Origin: Cryptomeria japonica
Lineage: Eukaryota; Streptophyta; Pinopsida; Cupressales; Cupressaceae
Assembly (NCBI RefSeq): GCF_030272615.1
Contig: NC_081409.1
Span: 612,247,755 to 612,311,754 of the forward strand
Length of the DNA: 64,000 bases
Direction of reading: 5' to 3'
Position 1 is the stretch's first letter. Each line of letters begins with the position of its first letter. Both the position numbers and the translations under genes were made by a program. Under the pieces are notes generated by a model. That model did no database searches, had not been told where the DNA came from, and saw only the letters and a list, made by a program, of their open reading frames with translations. This document shows positions 32,732 to 46,524 of this stretch, one piece after another.

Positions 32732-34090
32732 TGTTGAACACTTCCAGATGTTGAGAGGGGGAGAGTGAATTAGCATATGTTAAAACTTAACCAATTGATT
32801 ATCATTCATTCCATTTACCACATGTCTAGGATTAAAAGACTGAAAATCACAATAGTAATCATGCATGAACACCAAGATTATATGTGGAAAAGCTAATGAG
32901 GGAAAAACCATGGTGAGAACTACCCCACTATATGAAAATAGGTTACAAATTTTTAGGTTCTAGGACAAGGAAGCTCACTACTCCTGATATGGACTTCCAA
33001 GACTGGGGTGCACAACCTTGGGGTAAGATACAGGAGACTTTCATTACTACGATAAACAATATTAAGGAAAGATACAAAGCATCTGAAAATAAAGTATAAA
33101 TATGATTGAACTATTGAGAACCATATCCTCTGATATGTTGATTAGAGTCCATTGTTAATACATATTTGAAACTTCTTTCATTTCTAGTCAAAAACACTTG
33201 TGCATCTTTGCACTTACACAATATCACTCACTCATACAATATACAACTTGTTATTCATCCTCCAAAATGATTCCATCCATTCACAATAAAAATAGCATCA
33301 ATTAGGTTAGCCTAATTTGACATAACATGTATATATAAATAATTGGATTAAAAACAATTTTAAAGGAAATATGGAAGGTAGAGTGAAGCATGTGAAGCAT
33401 CATACCATGTTGGTACACCTTCCTATCCATCACAAATCAACACCTATAGTTCTTCATGCTACCGTATGGACCAAAATATCTTAGGTCTACTTTAAGAGAA
33501 AAAAAACTATTAATTCCCATTGACCAAAATAACTCAAAATAAGATGTGTACCACCCAAAAAACTTGTCGATGAACCACATAGAATCATCAAAAACCAACA
33601 TATCCAAATCATCAAACCGCACCACCAAATTTACTGAAGGGAGAAGAATATAATGCAATCCTATAAATTATCACACTATCACTACACAAGCCGATACACA
33701 CATCAACATAACTTAAACTATAGATCAAATGAGAACCTAGAAAGTGAGATACATGTAGCATTTGAATCCACCAACATCATACTACAACTGCAAGAACTGA
33801 TGAAGAAATAGGCCACAATATAAACCAAAATTTTGAGCATACTCTGACAAACTGTTCACTGAAAGAGTCACACTTAGCCAATACAAACTATGGACCACTA
33901 ATATCTTCTCCAAAGCTCCAAACAAGTCATAATACAACTATATATACTATCTAAATCATCCACAATCAATATTCACACATCAACATGAGCACGAACTAAT
34001 CCTCTATTAATGCACTAGATGAACATGTATCTGAACCAAAGATATCAACAAGTTTGACATTAATGACAACACCAACTCATATTTTCAACA
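32732..34090 (-). repeat. Element I LTR (about 1.36 kb), no gene
   Basis: Starts tgttgaacacttccagatgttgagagggggagagtgaattagc, as in the other Copia LTRs, and has the tgagggaaaaaccatggtgag block at about 32895. The likely end is …catattttcaaca at 34090. The end is by motif only, because the other LTR is not in the window. Confidence 0.6.
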
Positions 34091-36285
34091 AGACCCAAAA
34101 GCCATATATGCATATGATATAGCCAAAATTAAGCCAACCCATGCAATCAAAATGTTCTCTAGTGTCAAAATAACCAAGAAATTAACTAGTGTCAAAACAC
34201 AAAATCTTGAATTAGTTGTACCTCAGGAAAAATTTGGAAAATATGCATGGATACAACTAAATTTCTTTGAAATACCTTTCCAACACCACAAGAATCATGA
34301 GAAATTAGTCAAAAAGTATGGGCTTGGGAACCTAAAACACACTTTAGGCTTCAATAGGATATAAAATGCACCAACAGAAAAAATACAAAAATGACCTATA
34401 CCAATGGATAGTGCACGGAACCACCTTTTTGACGATATCTCATTTTTCAAAAATTGATTTGAAAAAATCACATATATGGAGCAAAAAGTGGTAAAAAAGG
34501 CTTACCTCATTTAGTACCTAGGGGCTAGGGTTTGGTCACCCATGTGACCTAGCATTCGATAGTGCAAAATAAAAAATGGGTCTATGGGTGGCATTGACAT
34601 GAAACCCACCTTACATGTTGCACATGAAACCATGAAATACTCTAAGCAGGTCACATTGGCCAAAGAAAATAATGCTACGTAGGTAGCAACTAGTCCTACC
34701 ATATGACCACGTCAAGCACAAGAGCAAAAAAATGGGTCCCTTAAAGCTGAGTAGATGGGTGAGTTTTAAAATTTTGGTGAGTTGCCACACAATCTCCAAG
34801 TCGCTGCAATGTCCACAAGTCAAGAAACAAGTCAAAGACACAAAACCTTATGGCCAAGCCACAAACACAAAGCACCAAGTCACTACAACATGTGCATGCT
34901 TGAGGGGCCCTTCCATGGGTCACATGAGCCTGTGGGAGTGTTCACCTTATAATATGTGTGTTGGGTTACAGAAGAGCCAAAACCCATCACATTGGATGAA
35001 TATAGGACTAAAAATCCCAAAGGAAATGCTTCAAACTTTCATAGGATGAGCCTACCTCCAATCTTTCACACACTACAAACCCTAGTTGATAAAAAAAAAT
35101 TAGAAAACATTAGAAAAATGAAAAAATATTTACATCAAAAGCTTTATCACGTTTGTTTCAAAAGATAATTATAGCCTTTGGTGGTTAGAAATAAATCATC
35201 ACAAAAGACTTGCATTCTCAAGAAAAATGTTCCAAATACGAGCCAATGGAGAAATGAAGATTCACCAATGAATTGTGACTGTCGATCCCAAAGGGCATCA
35301 ACTAGCACATGACAGTGCTTGACCTTACAACACAAATGTGAATCTTTCTTGTCAACAGAGAAAAATCCATGATTAATGCATTGTCAATTGAAAATATCAA
35401 CCCTAAAAAATATGCTAATCAACAAGACATGGGCCCATGATAACAGAAGAAACTGACCATACAATAAAATATTGAAGTTGTCAATAGATAATGCCTAAAT
35501 CTAGGTAAGAAACTCCAATTGAACTAGGCTAACATTACAAGCCTCCCAACAAGGGAACAAGACCACTATAAATGCAACTTAAACATCAACCAAGGTAAGT
35601 TGATGCACTAGATAAATGTGACAATCGCCATTAAAAAAAATTATGCACAAACTAACACGTTGTTGCTATGGTAAAGAAATTCATCAAACAAAGATGTAAT
35701 GTGCTAGGGAAAGTGAAAATCTCCAACTAAAAAAAAATTCAGTGCAAACAATAAAGCTCAAAACAATGCAATGATGCACCGACCTAAATAGAAAATTGCA
35801 TCCTCTAGGCAATAATAAAATTAAAGCCAACGACTATCAAACCAAGATGGGGGCTAAGAAAAAAAAATCAGGCCTGCCAAGAATGCAACATGAAAGACAA
35901 ACACAACCTCCATAATTGATAGTCAAGAAGAAAAAGAGACCATGGCTTGAAGGGTAATATCCCTTCTCTATGTAAAACAAAATGCTTCATCAATCTCCCA
36001 CTAGCCAAAGCACTGATGATAAAACCAGTATGGTAAACTAGAAATAAATATTGATCTAATCCAAATAAAAAGGAACCTTCAATCTAGAAATAATATGTTC
36101 CAACTATAGGAGTTGACTACAGCCAACAAACTCTATTAAACTGCAAACAATTTCATCGCATCTTTGTGCAATAATGAAATGGTACTAATTAAGCATCAGC
36201 ATATAAAAAACTAGATGAAAAACTAGAGACCTCAAAGTTGATCATGGTGAAAACTCTCAAACTAGAAGTGATTGCAGAATTGGTG
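34091..36285. other. Gene-free region, probably decayed interior of element J
   Basis: AT-rich sequence with only short chance ORFs. Because a tRNA-Met primer site (36286-36297) reads minus strand at its right edge, it is likely the non-coding interior of an LTR element. No gag or pol motif could be read on either strand. Confidence 0.4.
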
Positions 36286-36297
36286 GCTCTGATACCA
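36286..36297 (-). promoter_or_regulatory. Primer-binding site of element J
   Basis: The complement is a perfect TGGTATCAGAGC, preceded directly by an LTR-like start (tgttcatgtcaccc) at 36298. Confidence 0.8.
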
Positions 36298-36459
36298 TGT
36301 TCATGTCACCCAAAAACAACAATGTACAACTAAATAAATTTCAGAACAACAAAAGAGAATCAACTCAAAAGATGATATTTCACCAATTAATGGAGGTGAA
36401 GATAATAAAAAATGTACAAACACCCTTAATATATAACGAAGTTGTGATGAGGTATGAAT
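36298..36459 (-). repeat. Element J LTR, start only
   Basis: Begins tgttcatgtcacccaaaaac after the primer site and holds a TATA-like ttaatatataac near 36427. It appears to be interrupted at 36460 by another LTR-like sequence. Confidence 0.45.
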
Positions 36460-38160
36460 TGTAATGCCCCGCTAGGAACCCTAAAGGAAAACCACACAAA
36501 TGAACCAACTAGGGGTGAAATAACTTTTTTTAAAAAATTTAATCCACATGAAGTGCTTTAATTTCTATATTGCACGTTTATTACACAAGCGGAAGTCTAA
36601 CACAAAGAATTCCTAAAGGGTTACCAACGAAGAATTATTTGAAAGGTTAAATTTCATTATTAAGGTTAATCCAATTATCCATCTTAGGATACTCAAAAAA
36701 CATACAATTGCCATCATTACCTATTGAACACAAATAAATCATATTCATACAACAGATTTCATCATTTGGAAGATTGAAAGTATTACAATATATTTCTCTT
36801 CAAGAAAGTATTTTCACATTGAATAAAGATAATTGATATAATTAAACATCCAAATAAATTAAGATTACATTAATCAACTATTACATGGCTTCCAATAATA
36901 CATATGAAATTACATCTTTACCAATTGCCAAGGTAACATAATCCACTGATACAAATGACCACGTAGGTCTCAAAGGTACAAAAATCTACAACATGAGATG
37001 ATCCAAAATAGATCACGAACCATGGGAATATCTGTGAAGCCAACCCTTGCATGAAGACATGAACATAAACATCTGATGGGAAGTGGCACTACCACCCGAC
37101 CATGTGATCCCAAATCAGAACCATCCCATCATGCTAGGAGATAGTAGAAGACCCTCAAGCAATCACAAGCAAAACATGGACGACAATACAAGTGTGACTC
37201 CACAATACTCCAGGTGAACTCAACATCACAATAAACTAGTGACCCTAAGGAGAGAGTGTCATCGCATATCTTGTAATGGTTACCCTAGGTAGGCCTCCAT
37301 AGGTCACGACCCCCAACCTGGGTTATCCTGGTAACCTTTCCCGAACCCCTGGTTCCATCCAAGACTCGTGTGGACCCTACCAACCCTTCATGAAGACAAG
37401 GTGGTCGGTTTGCCATTCCAAGCCTTCCCGCTACATCTTGAGTCTATATGAGCACTCAACCATGCGCGGGGTACAATATCTTACTTAATGTTTATAACTA
37501 CCCACCGCCTAATCAATTATTAGGTTATCACTTATGAACTCACTTTCGAGGGGTTATCCAGCCATCGAGTTAGGGCACAGGCCTTACTCGAAAGCCACTC
37601 TCCCATAGGACACTACACAATCACGGTCTCTCTACGAGAACCCTATGGCGATACTAACAGCCATATAACCACGACAAAACACAGGTGACAAAAACACAAT
37701 ATTACTAACCCTTGGTTAACCATTTGGAACATAACACAACATGGTTTACATCGAAAAGGTTATAAGGACAACACCTAATCAAGAGAGTAAAACAACCACT
37801 ACAACATGATGACTAAACATTTACAAGAATTACAACAAAATCAAGCTCTTTGCTAAGAAATACCAAATTCACTAAAGATCATAATTCAAACAATCTTTTG
37901 AAAATAATTAAATCATTATATACTTGCAATTCAATATTAAAGATTTAAGAAAACACAACCACCCCTTTTTAAGGAAATTTGAAGCCATCATTAGTCTAAT
38001 AAGGCTAGAATTTAAAATATCCTCAAATAGCCAATTGCCCCTTTTTATTTTCCTTTGAACAAGTAAAATCATAATAACTTAATGAAATAAATCATTCCAC
38101 ATTAAAATAATACATCTTTCACATAATCATCATTTTAATTAATATCCCAAATAAAACAAT
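36460..38160. repeat. LTR-like sequence N (tgtaatgccccgc start), no gene
   Basis: tgtaatgccccgctaggaaccctaaagg resembles the start of Gypsy-type LTRs. At 37050-37680 the base composition is more balanced than its surroundings, with clusters such as ggtaacctttcccgaacccctgg and acccaccgcctaatcaattattagg. No ORF, primer site or second LTR was found, and the right end is not determined. Confidence 0.35.
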
Positions 38161-38175
38161 TTCCATAAAATAATG

Positions 38176-38793
38176 AAAATAACAATATATATATATATAT
38201 ATAATAATATAAATATATGTATATACTTATATATTTGTCAAATATATACTTATATACACATACCATATTATGTATATATATACCACATCTAAATTTTAAC
38301 TCAATTCACAGATAAATCTAAATTCAAAAGTAACCATAAAAAAATACATTTATAATAATACATATATATATACATATATATATATATATATGTACATATA
38401 TATATATATATGTACATATATATATATATGTACATATATATACATATGTATATATATATGTACATATATATATATATATATATGTACATATACATATATA
38501 TATATATATATATACATATACACATATATATATATATGTATATATATATATATGTATATGTACATATCTATATATATATGTACATATATATATATATATA
38601 TATGTACATATATATATATATATGTATATACATATATATACATATGTATATACATATATATGTATATACATATATATGTATATACATATATATATGTATA
38701 TACATATATAGATAGATATATATATATATGTATATACATATGTATATATATGTATATATATATATATATATACATATATATATGTGTGTGTAT
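38176..38793. repeat. TA/CATA compound microsatellite
   Basis: A short (TA)n run at 38187-38204 and a main block from about 38361 to 38793 built from tatata, tacatata and tatgtata words. Open frames here on both strands encode only Ile/Tyr/Met/Cys/His/Val repeats and are artefacts. Confidence 0.95.
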
Positions 38794-40018
38794 TATTAAA
38801 TCTGTATAACAAAAATTTACTGGCAAAATCATTTTAACAGCGCTGGGAAAAGAACTGGCGAAATCATTTTACAGCACTGATAGAATAAAACAGGCGGTTT
38901 GTTGCCTTATAGTAGCACTGCTACCACATGGTAGCAGCTACTTTCTAGGTGGTGGGGGGAGGTGGGTCCCCTGCCACGTCATTATTATTTTATATTTTAT
39001 TTTTTTTCAATTTTCTTCTAAAATTTTCTTTCCTGCACAAAAATAACTCTGCTAAAATAGAGTATAAACATTTTTTTTTGATGAAAAATTTCTTTGATAA
39101 AATTTTTTTGTATACTACCAGACTCATAAAAGACCCAAATTAATTGATTTTGGGCAAAAACCAATTGAAATTTAAACAAAACAGAGGGGATCAAATTCAA
39201 ATTTTCATTTCTCTCACACACATGGAATATCATGAACACACACAAGGAGGTCAAATTGCAAAAATTTGGCCAGTATATCCCTTGGTTTTAACAATCTGAA
39301 AACCTCCATTCTTAAAGAAAAATAAATCTTTTACTCCCAATCTTGAAATGAAAAGATTTAAAACAAATTGCTCAACTTGAAAACACACAGAGAAACTAAG
39401 CACAATAAAAATATAAATCTGATTTGGGAAAAGATTATTTCAAATATAAATCACTCAATTCCCACAACTTATATTCAATCTAAAGCTTCCAATAAAAATT
39501 TCATAATTTCCAAACACACACGGGAAGTTTTCAAACCATTTAAATTTTTTTTAACAAAAGGAAAGATAAAGTCTATCCAACTTGTAAATGCACTCCTGGA
39601 AGAAAAATTTCAGATTAGCCTCAACCTGCACACCAAAATCTTCAATCCAGATTCCAATCTCCAATATTTTTTTGCTTCCAAACTTAGCTTCCAAAAAATT
39701 CCTCTCCCCTCTTCCCATGAACTCTCACGTAAATATATGAAAAAATTTAACCTAAAAACTTTTAGGTTAAAGTTTTCATTCAACCAATAGCAATTTTCCA
39801 TAAAAGGTAAAAATCTAATCTCCTCTTAAAAAGTCAATGGGGATATTTAATTTTTCTTTTCCTTTTCCTTATTTTGAAATTAACTCAACATATAATCTGA
39901 AAATTCCAATAGCATACTATTTAACTTTATTTCTTTTTTTTTATTAAATACAATTACTTGTTAAATATAACATGCACTTTATCAATTTAAATTCAATAAC
40001 TCAATTTATTTAACTAAA
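38794..40018. other. AT-rich gene-free stretch
   Basis: Between the microsatellite and LINE K. Two copies of (a)actggc(a/g)aaatcattttaacagc(g/a)ctg lie at about 38818 and 38856, and a gtagcactgctaccacatggtagcagcta inverted repeat at about 38911-38940. No coding signal. Confidence 0.4.
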
Positions 40019-40047
40019 GGACGATGCGGGAGCGGGAGAAGGGAGAA

Positions 40048-41730
40048 GCGTTGCATTTGAATTCAGGACAGGATGGGAAACGCTGCAATGGATAGGCAAA
40101 CCAAGGGGAGAATGGAAAGGATGATTCCCGGGACTGCATGGATTCCTCTGAGCCAAATGGAAAGACCCGGTGGATGGGGACCCACAAAAAAATGACAAGC
40201 CTATCGATCCTGATGGAGAAAATGGAGAATCATGTGCTAGAGACATTCCTAGGTAGGAACCTGTTAGAAGGGATAGCAGTCGGTCTTGGACTTCTCTATT
40301 TGGTGTCAAACCGAGTGGAAATTCCTCACTCCCTCTAGTTTATAATATCTCAAACCTAGAAAAAGGTAGATTTTCTATTGAAATTCCAGACCCTGTTATT
40401 GAGCACAATATTAACCTTATGGGAATGACACTGGTTGGAAAAAATTTGGACCCAAGGCCAAATATTGATATTGTTAGGGCATTTTCTAAATGCAAATGGG
40501 CACTTAAAGGTCAAGTAGAGATCACTGCTATGTCCAAAGGGGCATTGTCAATGTCTTTCTCTTGTAAGGAAGACATGTCAAGGGTGCTCTATGATGGCCC
40601 TTGGCTAATCGATAAATCAACGCTAGCTTTGAAAAAATGGTCGCCTAAGATGGACTTAAATGAATCCTTTTTTGTTCAAGCTCCAGTCTGGGTTAGACTA
40701 TTGGGCCTTCCCTTAGAGTTCTGGGTGGAAGATGTTTTTAAAGGAATCGCTAGTTCTTTCAGTGAACTCCTTTCTATGGATCCTAACACAGTGGCTAGAA
40801 GAAGACTCACTTTCACCAGGATCTATGTGGGAGTTATGCAAGGCACAGATATGCCCCTATCCATTAAGATTAACTCTAGATTGGGAAAATGGATCCAACC
40901 ATTAAAATATGAAAGTGTCCCTTTCGCTTGTTTTCATTACAAAAAATTGGGACATACAACAAGGAAATGCACTCTTCAGGCTGTCAAAGAGAAAGAAAAG
41001 AAAGAAAATGCAATGCAATGGAAAGAAAAAAACCCTGTTAAGCAACCTAAGGGGTCTGAAAAAGAGAAAAGGATCAAAGAGGCCCAGAGTGTCATCATCC
41101 CTGGCATGGTAGAACAACGAGAGAATGTTAATGTGGAAAACCTAGAAATACCTTTGCTTGAAGAGAAAAAGGATCAAACAGGCAAAGACAATAGAGAACA
41201 ACAAGATATCAATCAAGAGGATCAAAGAAGTGATAACTTGGAAGATGGAGAAATACAAGTGGTGTTACTAGATAAGGAGGAAGAAGATTCAAATCACATT
41301 ACAGATAACACCACCAGAAATGTCCTTAGTAGCGACTATGAAGAAGCCCAAAAGTGTTTGATCCTTGGAGGAATCTCATTGTTGGGATCACAACAATCGG
41401 TGGAGATGGTGAAATCCACCTCCAGCAATCACCAATGACCTCACTACTTAATGCTCAGTGGGTTGAGGTCAAAGATGTTGACAAGAAGATAACCACCCAG
41501 AACATTCAAGAGGAAGATTGCCATACAAATTAAGTTGCAGAACGAAAGAGAGGAGGTAAAAAAGGGCCTAAATCTACCCCTCATGCTAATTCAATCAAGA
41601 CTAGAAACTAGACCAAAGCTGACATGGGTTTTAACCCCCTCCTCCCAGAAGGAAAAAAGCAAGCTAGATCAAAGATCAAGAGGCAAGCAAAAATATAGCG
41701 GATGGCACTCAATTGACCATCCATGAGGTA
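40048..41730 (+). pseudogene. LINE K ORF1: DUF4283-like domain and zinc knuckle
   Basis: The intact core is 40419-41438 (339 aa). In-frame sequence upstream (SRSWTSLFGVKPSG, FSIEIPDPVIE) shows that the true start is earlier, with a TAG near 40255. MGMTLVGKNLDPRPNIDIV, CKWALKGQVEI, VLYDGPWLI and PVWVRLLGLPLEFW are the plant DUF4283 pattern. CFHYKKLGHTTRKC is a CCHC knuckle with Tyr for the second Cys. The tail is Glu/Lys-rich and continues past a stop to about 41730. In L1 elements ORF1 is the RNA-binding chaperone that packages the transcript for retrotransposition. Confidence 0.83.
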
Positions 41731-41744
41731 TGTTCCCTAGTTAG

Positions 41745-44700
41745 AAAATGAAAATTTTCCATGGAATATTCGTGGATTGAATAGTCCACATAAACAAGAT
41801 GCTCTTAGAAATCTAGTCAGAGAACATAAACCAGACATTGTTATTATCCAAGAAACTAAAATGACTATAGAGAAAGTAGAAAAGATTAAGCCTTTTAAGG
41901 ATGGGTAAGTTTTTGGTGGTAGCTCTAATGGTGCTTCTAGGGACATTGCCATTTTCTGGAATCTAAGGCGAGTTTTTGAGGAGCTAGTAAAGTAGGATAG
42001 CAATCTGGCTTTTATGAGGTTTCATCACATTGGGGATGGCACCTCTTTACTACTTACCAATATTTATGCCCCTAATAATAGACTTGGTAGAAGTAAATTC
42101 TGGAAGAAGCTAGAAGCTATTTGGGTTCTTTACAAGGAGGATATGTGGATTTTTATGGGGGATTTCAACACTCCTCTCCTTGAAAACGAGAAATTTGGAG
42201 GTGTCCTTTCTCATCTAGAAAGTAAAATGGATCTTTTGAACCTTATCAACAACTAGGGTCTGCATGATATTGATCTCCAAGGAGTCAATTTTACCTAGAT
42301 GAATAGGAGGATGGGGGAAGATCTCATTCAAGTCAGACTTGACAGGGCCCTTATTTCTAATGAGTGGTTTAACCATTAGCAGTGCTCCCTCTCTGCAATC
42401 TCTAAGATTGGTTCTCACCACTTCCATGCGGTTTTTGTTGCTGATAATACCATTGTTAAAATAAATTTCCCATTCAGATTTGAAAGGATGTGGTTGGACC
42501 ACCCTAACCTTGTGAAGGTCATTGAGATGTGGTGGTCTATTGATGTAAAAGGTATTTCTATGTTTAGAATAGCTAAAAATTTAAGGAACGTGAAAGACAA
42601 TATTAAAAAATGGAACAAGGAGGTTTTCAGAGATCTATTTGTTTCCAAGACCAAAACCCAGTTGGAACTCAAGGAAATGTAAGATAAAATCCAAACGAGT
42701 GGATACAATGAAGTATCAATAAGGGAGGAAAATGAAGTTCTTGTGAAGTACCACAAGATTATCAGAAGAGAAGAAGAATTTTGGAAACAAAGGTCTAGAT
42801 ATCTATGGCTTAAAGTTGGGGACAAAAACACTAGATTCTTCCATATGACCGCAATGAAATACAAGGCTGCTAATAGAATCTCTAAGCTGAGAATTGGGGG
42901 AACTGAAATGAGGAAGGATGATGAGATCGGGAAGGAAGCCAAGAACTTTTTCACCTCACTTCTATCAATGGATTCTAGTCTGGATGGTCACTCCCAGAGT
43001 GCCCTCCTTGAGAACATTCCTTCAACTATTAATGAGGTTCAGAACAAGGCCTTGGTGGCCATCCCTTCTGAGGAAGAGGTTAAAAAGAAGTTTTTTTCTT
43101 TTGATGGGAATAAAGCCCCAGGCCCAGATGGATTTCTGTTGTTCTTCTTTTAAACCTTTTGGGACATCCTCAGATTTGATGTGGTTAAAGGTGTACAGGA
43201 GTTTTTTGGGGCTAGAATTATCTTAAAGGAACTCAATGCTACTTTCTTGGTTCTAATCCCCAAATGCCCAGGGGCTTACTCTATGGATAAGTTCTGACCG
43301 ATAAGCTTATGCAACTCATTCTATAAAATCATCTCTAAGGTGGTGACTGGCAGACTACTAAGGATTCTTTTTTTGATCATTTCACCCCAAAAGAGTGAAT
43401 TTGTTCCCGACAGACAAATCCTTGACTCTATCATTGCTATCCATGAAAACATTCACTTGTTGGTGGATTTGAAAAAGCAAGGATTTCTTATGAAGTTGGA
43501 TCTATCAAAAACCTATGATCGTGTGGACTGGAGTTTCTTAGGTAAGGTTCTTGGTGCTTTTGGTTTTGGAGCTAGGTTTATTCAGATGATTGATCATCTT
43601 ATCTCGACCCCTTCTTTTTCTGTTATTGTGAATGGGGTGCCTTCCCCTTCTTTAAAACTTCTAGGGGAATTAGGCAGGGGGATCTCATATCCCCTATTCT
43701 CTTTGTCATTTTGGCTGAATGTCTGGGTAGATTTATTACCAAATCTATTTCTCTGGGGCTTCTTTGTGGTATATCACCCTCTTTTGGTTTTAGAGCCTAT
43801 ACCCATCAACAATTTGTTGATGATACCATTTTAATGGGAACATCTACTATCAAATAAGTATCCAATCTAAAGAACCTTCTCAACACTTATAGTTCAGCCT
43901 CGGGTCAAACCATTAATTGGGAGAAAATATTTGTTTTCTTCTTCAACACTCCGAAGAACAGATTGATGAGGATGGTCCACATCCTTGAATGCCAAATTGG
44001 TAAGCCTCCTGCCAAATTGAATGCCAAATTGGTCTCCCTTTGGGTTTGAAACCTTTAGAGTTGTTTTGGAATAGTCTTATGGATAGATTCAATAGAAAGT
44101 TGGCTAGTTGGAAAGGTACCCTTCTTAGTCAAGCTGGAAAAGTCCAGCCCATAAAATCTTATCTCCAGAGTCTTCCAATGTATGCTTTAAGCCTCTTCAA
44201 AATCCCTGGCAAATTTGCTGAAGCTATTGAGAAAAATCAGAAAGCTTTCCTTTGGTCTAGGGTTGAGGAGAAGAAGAGGTTGGCTCACATAGCCTTAGAT
44301 AATGTGTGTAAACCCAAAAAGAAGGGGGGTCCAGGCTTAAGGAATATCATAACCTTGAGAAAAACTATTCTTGCCAAACAAATTTGTAGAACTTATTAGG
44401 GAAAAGGAGAATGGAATGATATCTGGAAGGCTAAGTACTTACGGGAGGTTCCCACCATTGAGGATTTCCTGGGCTCTAATCAAATACCAAGTGGCTCTTT
44501 CATTTGGAACAGTGTAATCCAGGCTAAAGGTATTGCTAGTCTTGGCAATGTTTGGGCCATAGGTGATGGTAGGAAAGTGGACTTTTGGGATGATGCTTGG
44601 ATTGGTGGAGCCCCTCTTAATAAGAATGCCTCTTAGATGCTCATCTAGAATCATAAGGAGAAGATCGGTGCTAAAGTGGCTGATTACTGGAAAGATCAAA

Positions 44701-45652
44701 AGTGGGTGGACCTTAGCTCTATTGATCCCAAACTCAAGCAGGTAAACTTAATGATCGACCATGCTATCTTAAATATCAGAAGGGAAGACCACATGGTGTG
44801 GAGAGGGACATCTTTAGGGACTTATTCAATCTCTTTTACTATCCTTTTACTGGCTCAATCCCAAGACCCTACTCCTTGTTGGGCTAAGGTTTGGTATCCA
44901 AGTTTGATTCCTAAAATCAATATCTTTTTGTAGATCCTTTTGCAAAATAAGATTCTAACTACTGATAATTTGAGAAAGAGAGGCCTTTGTATCCTAAACA
45001 AATTCTATCTTTGTCTTAATAATGAGGAATCTATGAACCATATTTTTATACACTGTCCTTTTATTCTTCCTATTTGGGGATTGTTTTTTCAAATGTGGGG
45101 GTTGAATTGGGTCTTCCCTGAGGATATTCAGGATTGTTTCAGAAGATAGTATTATTCTATCAATAACATCACCATAAGAAATCTATGGAAGTTTTATTTT
45201 GCCCATATCCTTTGGGGGATATGGAAAGAGAGGAATAATAGAATATTCAGGAATGATATTAACACCTCTGAAGTGGTGTGGGCCAGGATAAAAAATAATT
45301 GTGTAGAGAATGTGATGGCTAGGAGGTGCATTGTTGTAGCCATAAGGAGGATTTTGATGTTCTCAAAAGCTCAAATATCCCAGCCTATATGGGCACCAAC
45401 ATCAACCAAATCAATAGAAGTATGAGTTGCAGGTCTTTTCCCCCTAATGATTGGTTTAAGTCCAACTTTGATGATGTGGCGAATGGGAACTCGGGACCTG
45501 CTGGTTGCAATGGTGTTATCCAAAATGGTGCTGGCTTTTGTACTAGGGTGGTTCCCTATCCCTTGGGAATTCAGACCAATCACCTGGCGGAAGCTATGGG
45601 TGCCCTTCAATCAATTAAATTAGGCTATAATTTGGGGGTCAACATGTTTTGA
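41745..45652 (+). pseudogene. LINE K ORF2: endonuclease, reverse transcriptase, RNase H, decayed
   Basis: An endonuclease region is readable (WNIRGLNSPHKQ, PDIVIIQETK, NIYAPN, GDFNTPL, DLIQVRLDRALIS). The reverse transcriptase has NKAPGPDGF, SLCNSFYKIISKV, KLDLSKTYDRVDW, GIRQGDLISPILF and the catalytic QFVDDTILMG. zf-RVT follows near 44940-45130 (ILTTDNLRKRGL … HIFIHCPF). RNase H starts near 45450 (FDDVANGNSGPAG), where the usual FDGASKGNPG pattern is damaged. The enzyme nicks target DNA and reverse-transcribes LINE RNA there. More than ten frame breaks are evident. Confidence 0.85.
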
Positions 45653-46043
45653 TTAATTAAAAATAGGTTTTTGAAAGGAATCTGGAACCTTGTTACATGG
45701 CAAGAGAGAGATAAAGCATAAAAGAGGCATAAAACAATAGTGCCTGATCACCCACTCATAGAACAGTTCCCAGTCAAAACAAAAAGGGAACACAAGACAA
45801 AGGAAGCAACACTAGATAGCCAGAGGAAAGCACAAAGACAACATAGAGATAGCACAAGGATAGCTAAATTTTTCTCATGAGTTCTCCAGCATGAACCACC
45901 ATTTGCTTCATATTGATCACATAATTTTTCATTTCTTCCAGCTCTTTTTCCTTGATATCAACCTATTTCTGAGTGTTGGCCCTTGTTCTTTTTTCATGAC
46001 CCTTCTTCTCCATCTGATCCTTATCATCCTCCTTGCCTTTAAT
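45653..46043 (-). other. LINE L 3' untranslated region
   Basis: No coding. The minus strand ends ggttccagattcctttc, then aaaaacctatttttaattaatc, an A-rich end suited to a LINE 3' terminus. Confidence 0.5.
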
Positions 46044-46519
46044 CTATTCAAATTTGTTAATTAGGATGTTAACATGGTTAACAGTGGCCTTAAGGATTTG
46101 GAAGTTTTGCTCAACAATCCTCCTCACAGTAAGCTCCATCCTATCCACTCTATTGACCAGATTGTTTAGGTTAGTGTTTAGACCCTTATCATCTCTGATC
46201 CCTTCTAGCTCCTTCACCTTCTTTTCTGTTTCCAGAATTTTACTAACCATAGCCTCAATTGCTTTAGCCTTGTTAATAGAAACCATTAATTCTTTAACGT
46301 TTTTAGAGAGAGGCTTCTCACCCATAGTAGCCTTTTTTATCATATTAAGGTCAGTCTTCAAGTCACTAATCTCTTTCACCATTTTGCTAATGACCTCACA
46401 AAAACCCTTGATGTTGTCATTACCAATGGCACCATGACAGTCATTTTGATTTCCCATGTTGTTCTCCTGACCCTCATTCTTCATTCTCTATGTGCTCAGG
46501 TTCTCCCCATGATCACCAT
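46044..46519 (-). pseudogene. LINE L ORF3, C-terminal half (coiled coil), split off by element C
   Basis: Continues the frame of 53202-54186 exactly once element C and one target-duplication copy are removed; MKNEGQENNMGNQND follows one TAG. Most of it is a predicted coiled coil (heptads in MVKEISDLKTDLNMIKKA and MVSKILETEKKVKELEG), ending at TAG 46044. See the N-terminal half for the whole protein. Confidence 0.7.
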
Positions 46520-46524
46520 CCAGC

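Larger units (their letters stand above)
40019..45652 (+). mobile_element. LINE K (L1 clade), 5' and central part
   Basis: A sharp rise in GC at 40019 marks the start. ORF1 (zinc-knuckle protein) and ORF2 (endonuclease, reverse transcriptase, zf-RVT, RNase H) follow in L1 order. The RNase H reading stops at 45650 and resumes at about 63786 (VII then EGDSKKIINC), because LINE L is inserted in antisense. Many stops and frameshifts make it inactive. Confidence 0.85.

Noticed and set aside
34152-35335. Short ORFs on both strands between elements I and J
   Set aside because: No domain, no consistent frame and no similarity to the other coding regions here.
38301-38832. Several long overlapping ORFs on both strands (Ile/Tyr/Met/Cys/His/Val-rich)
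   Set aside because: They are translations of the TA/CATA microsatellite, which has no stop codons in several frames.
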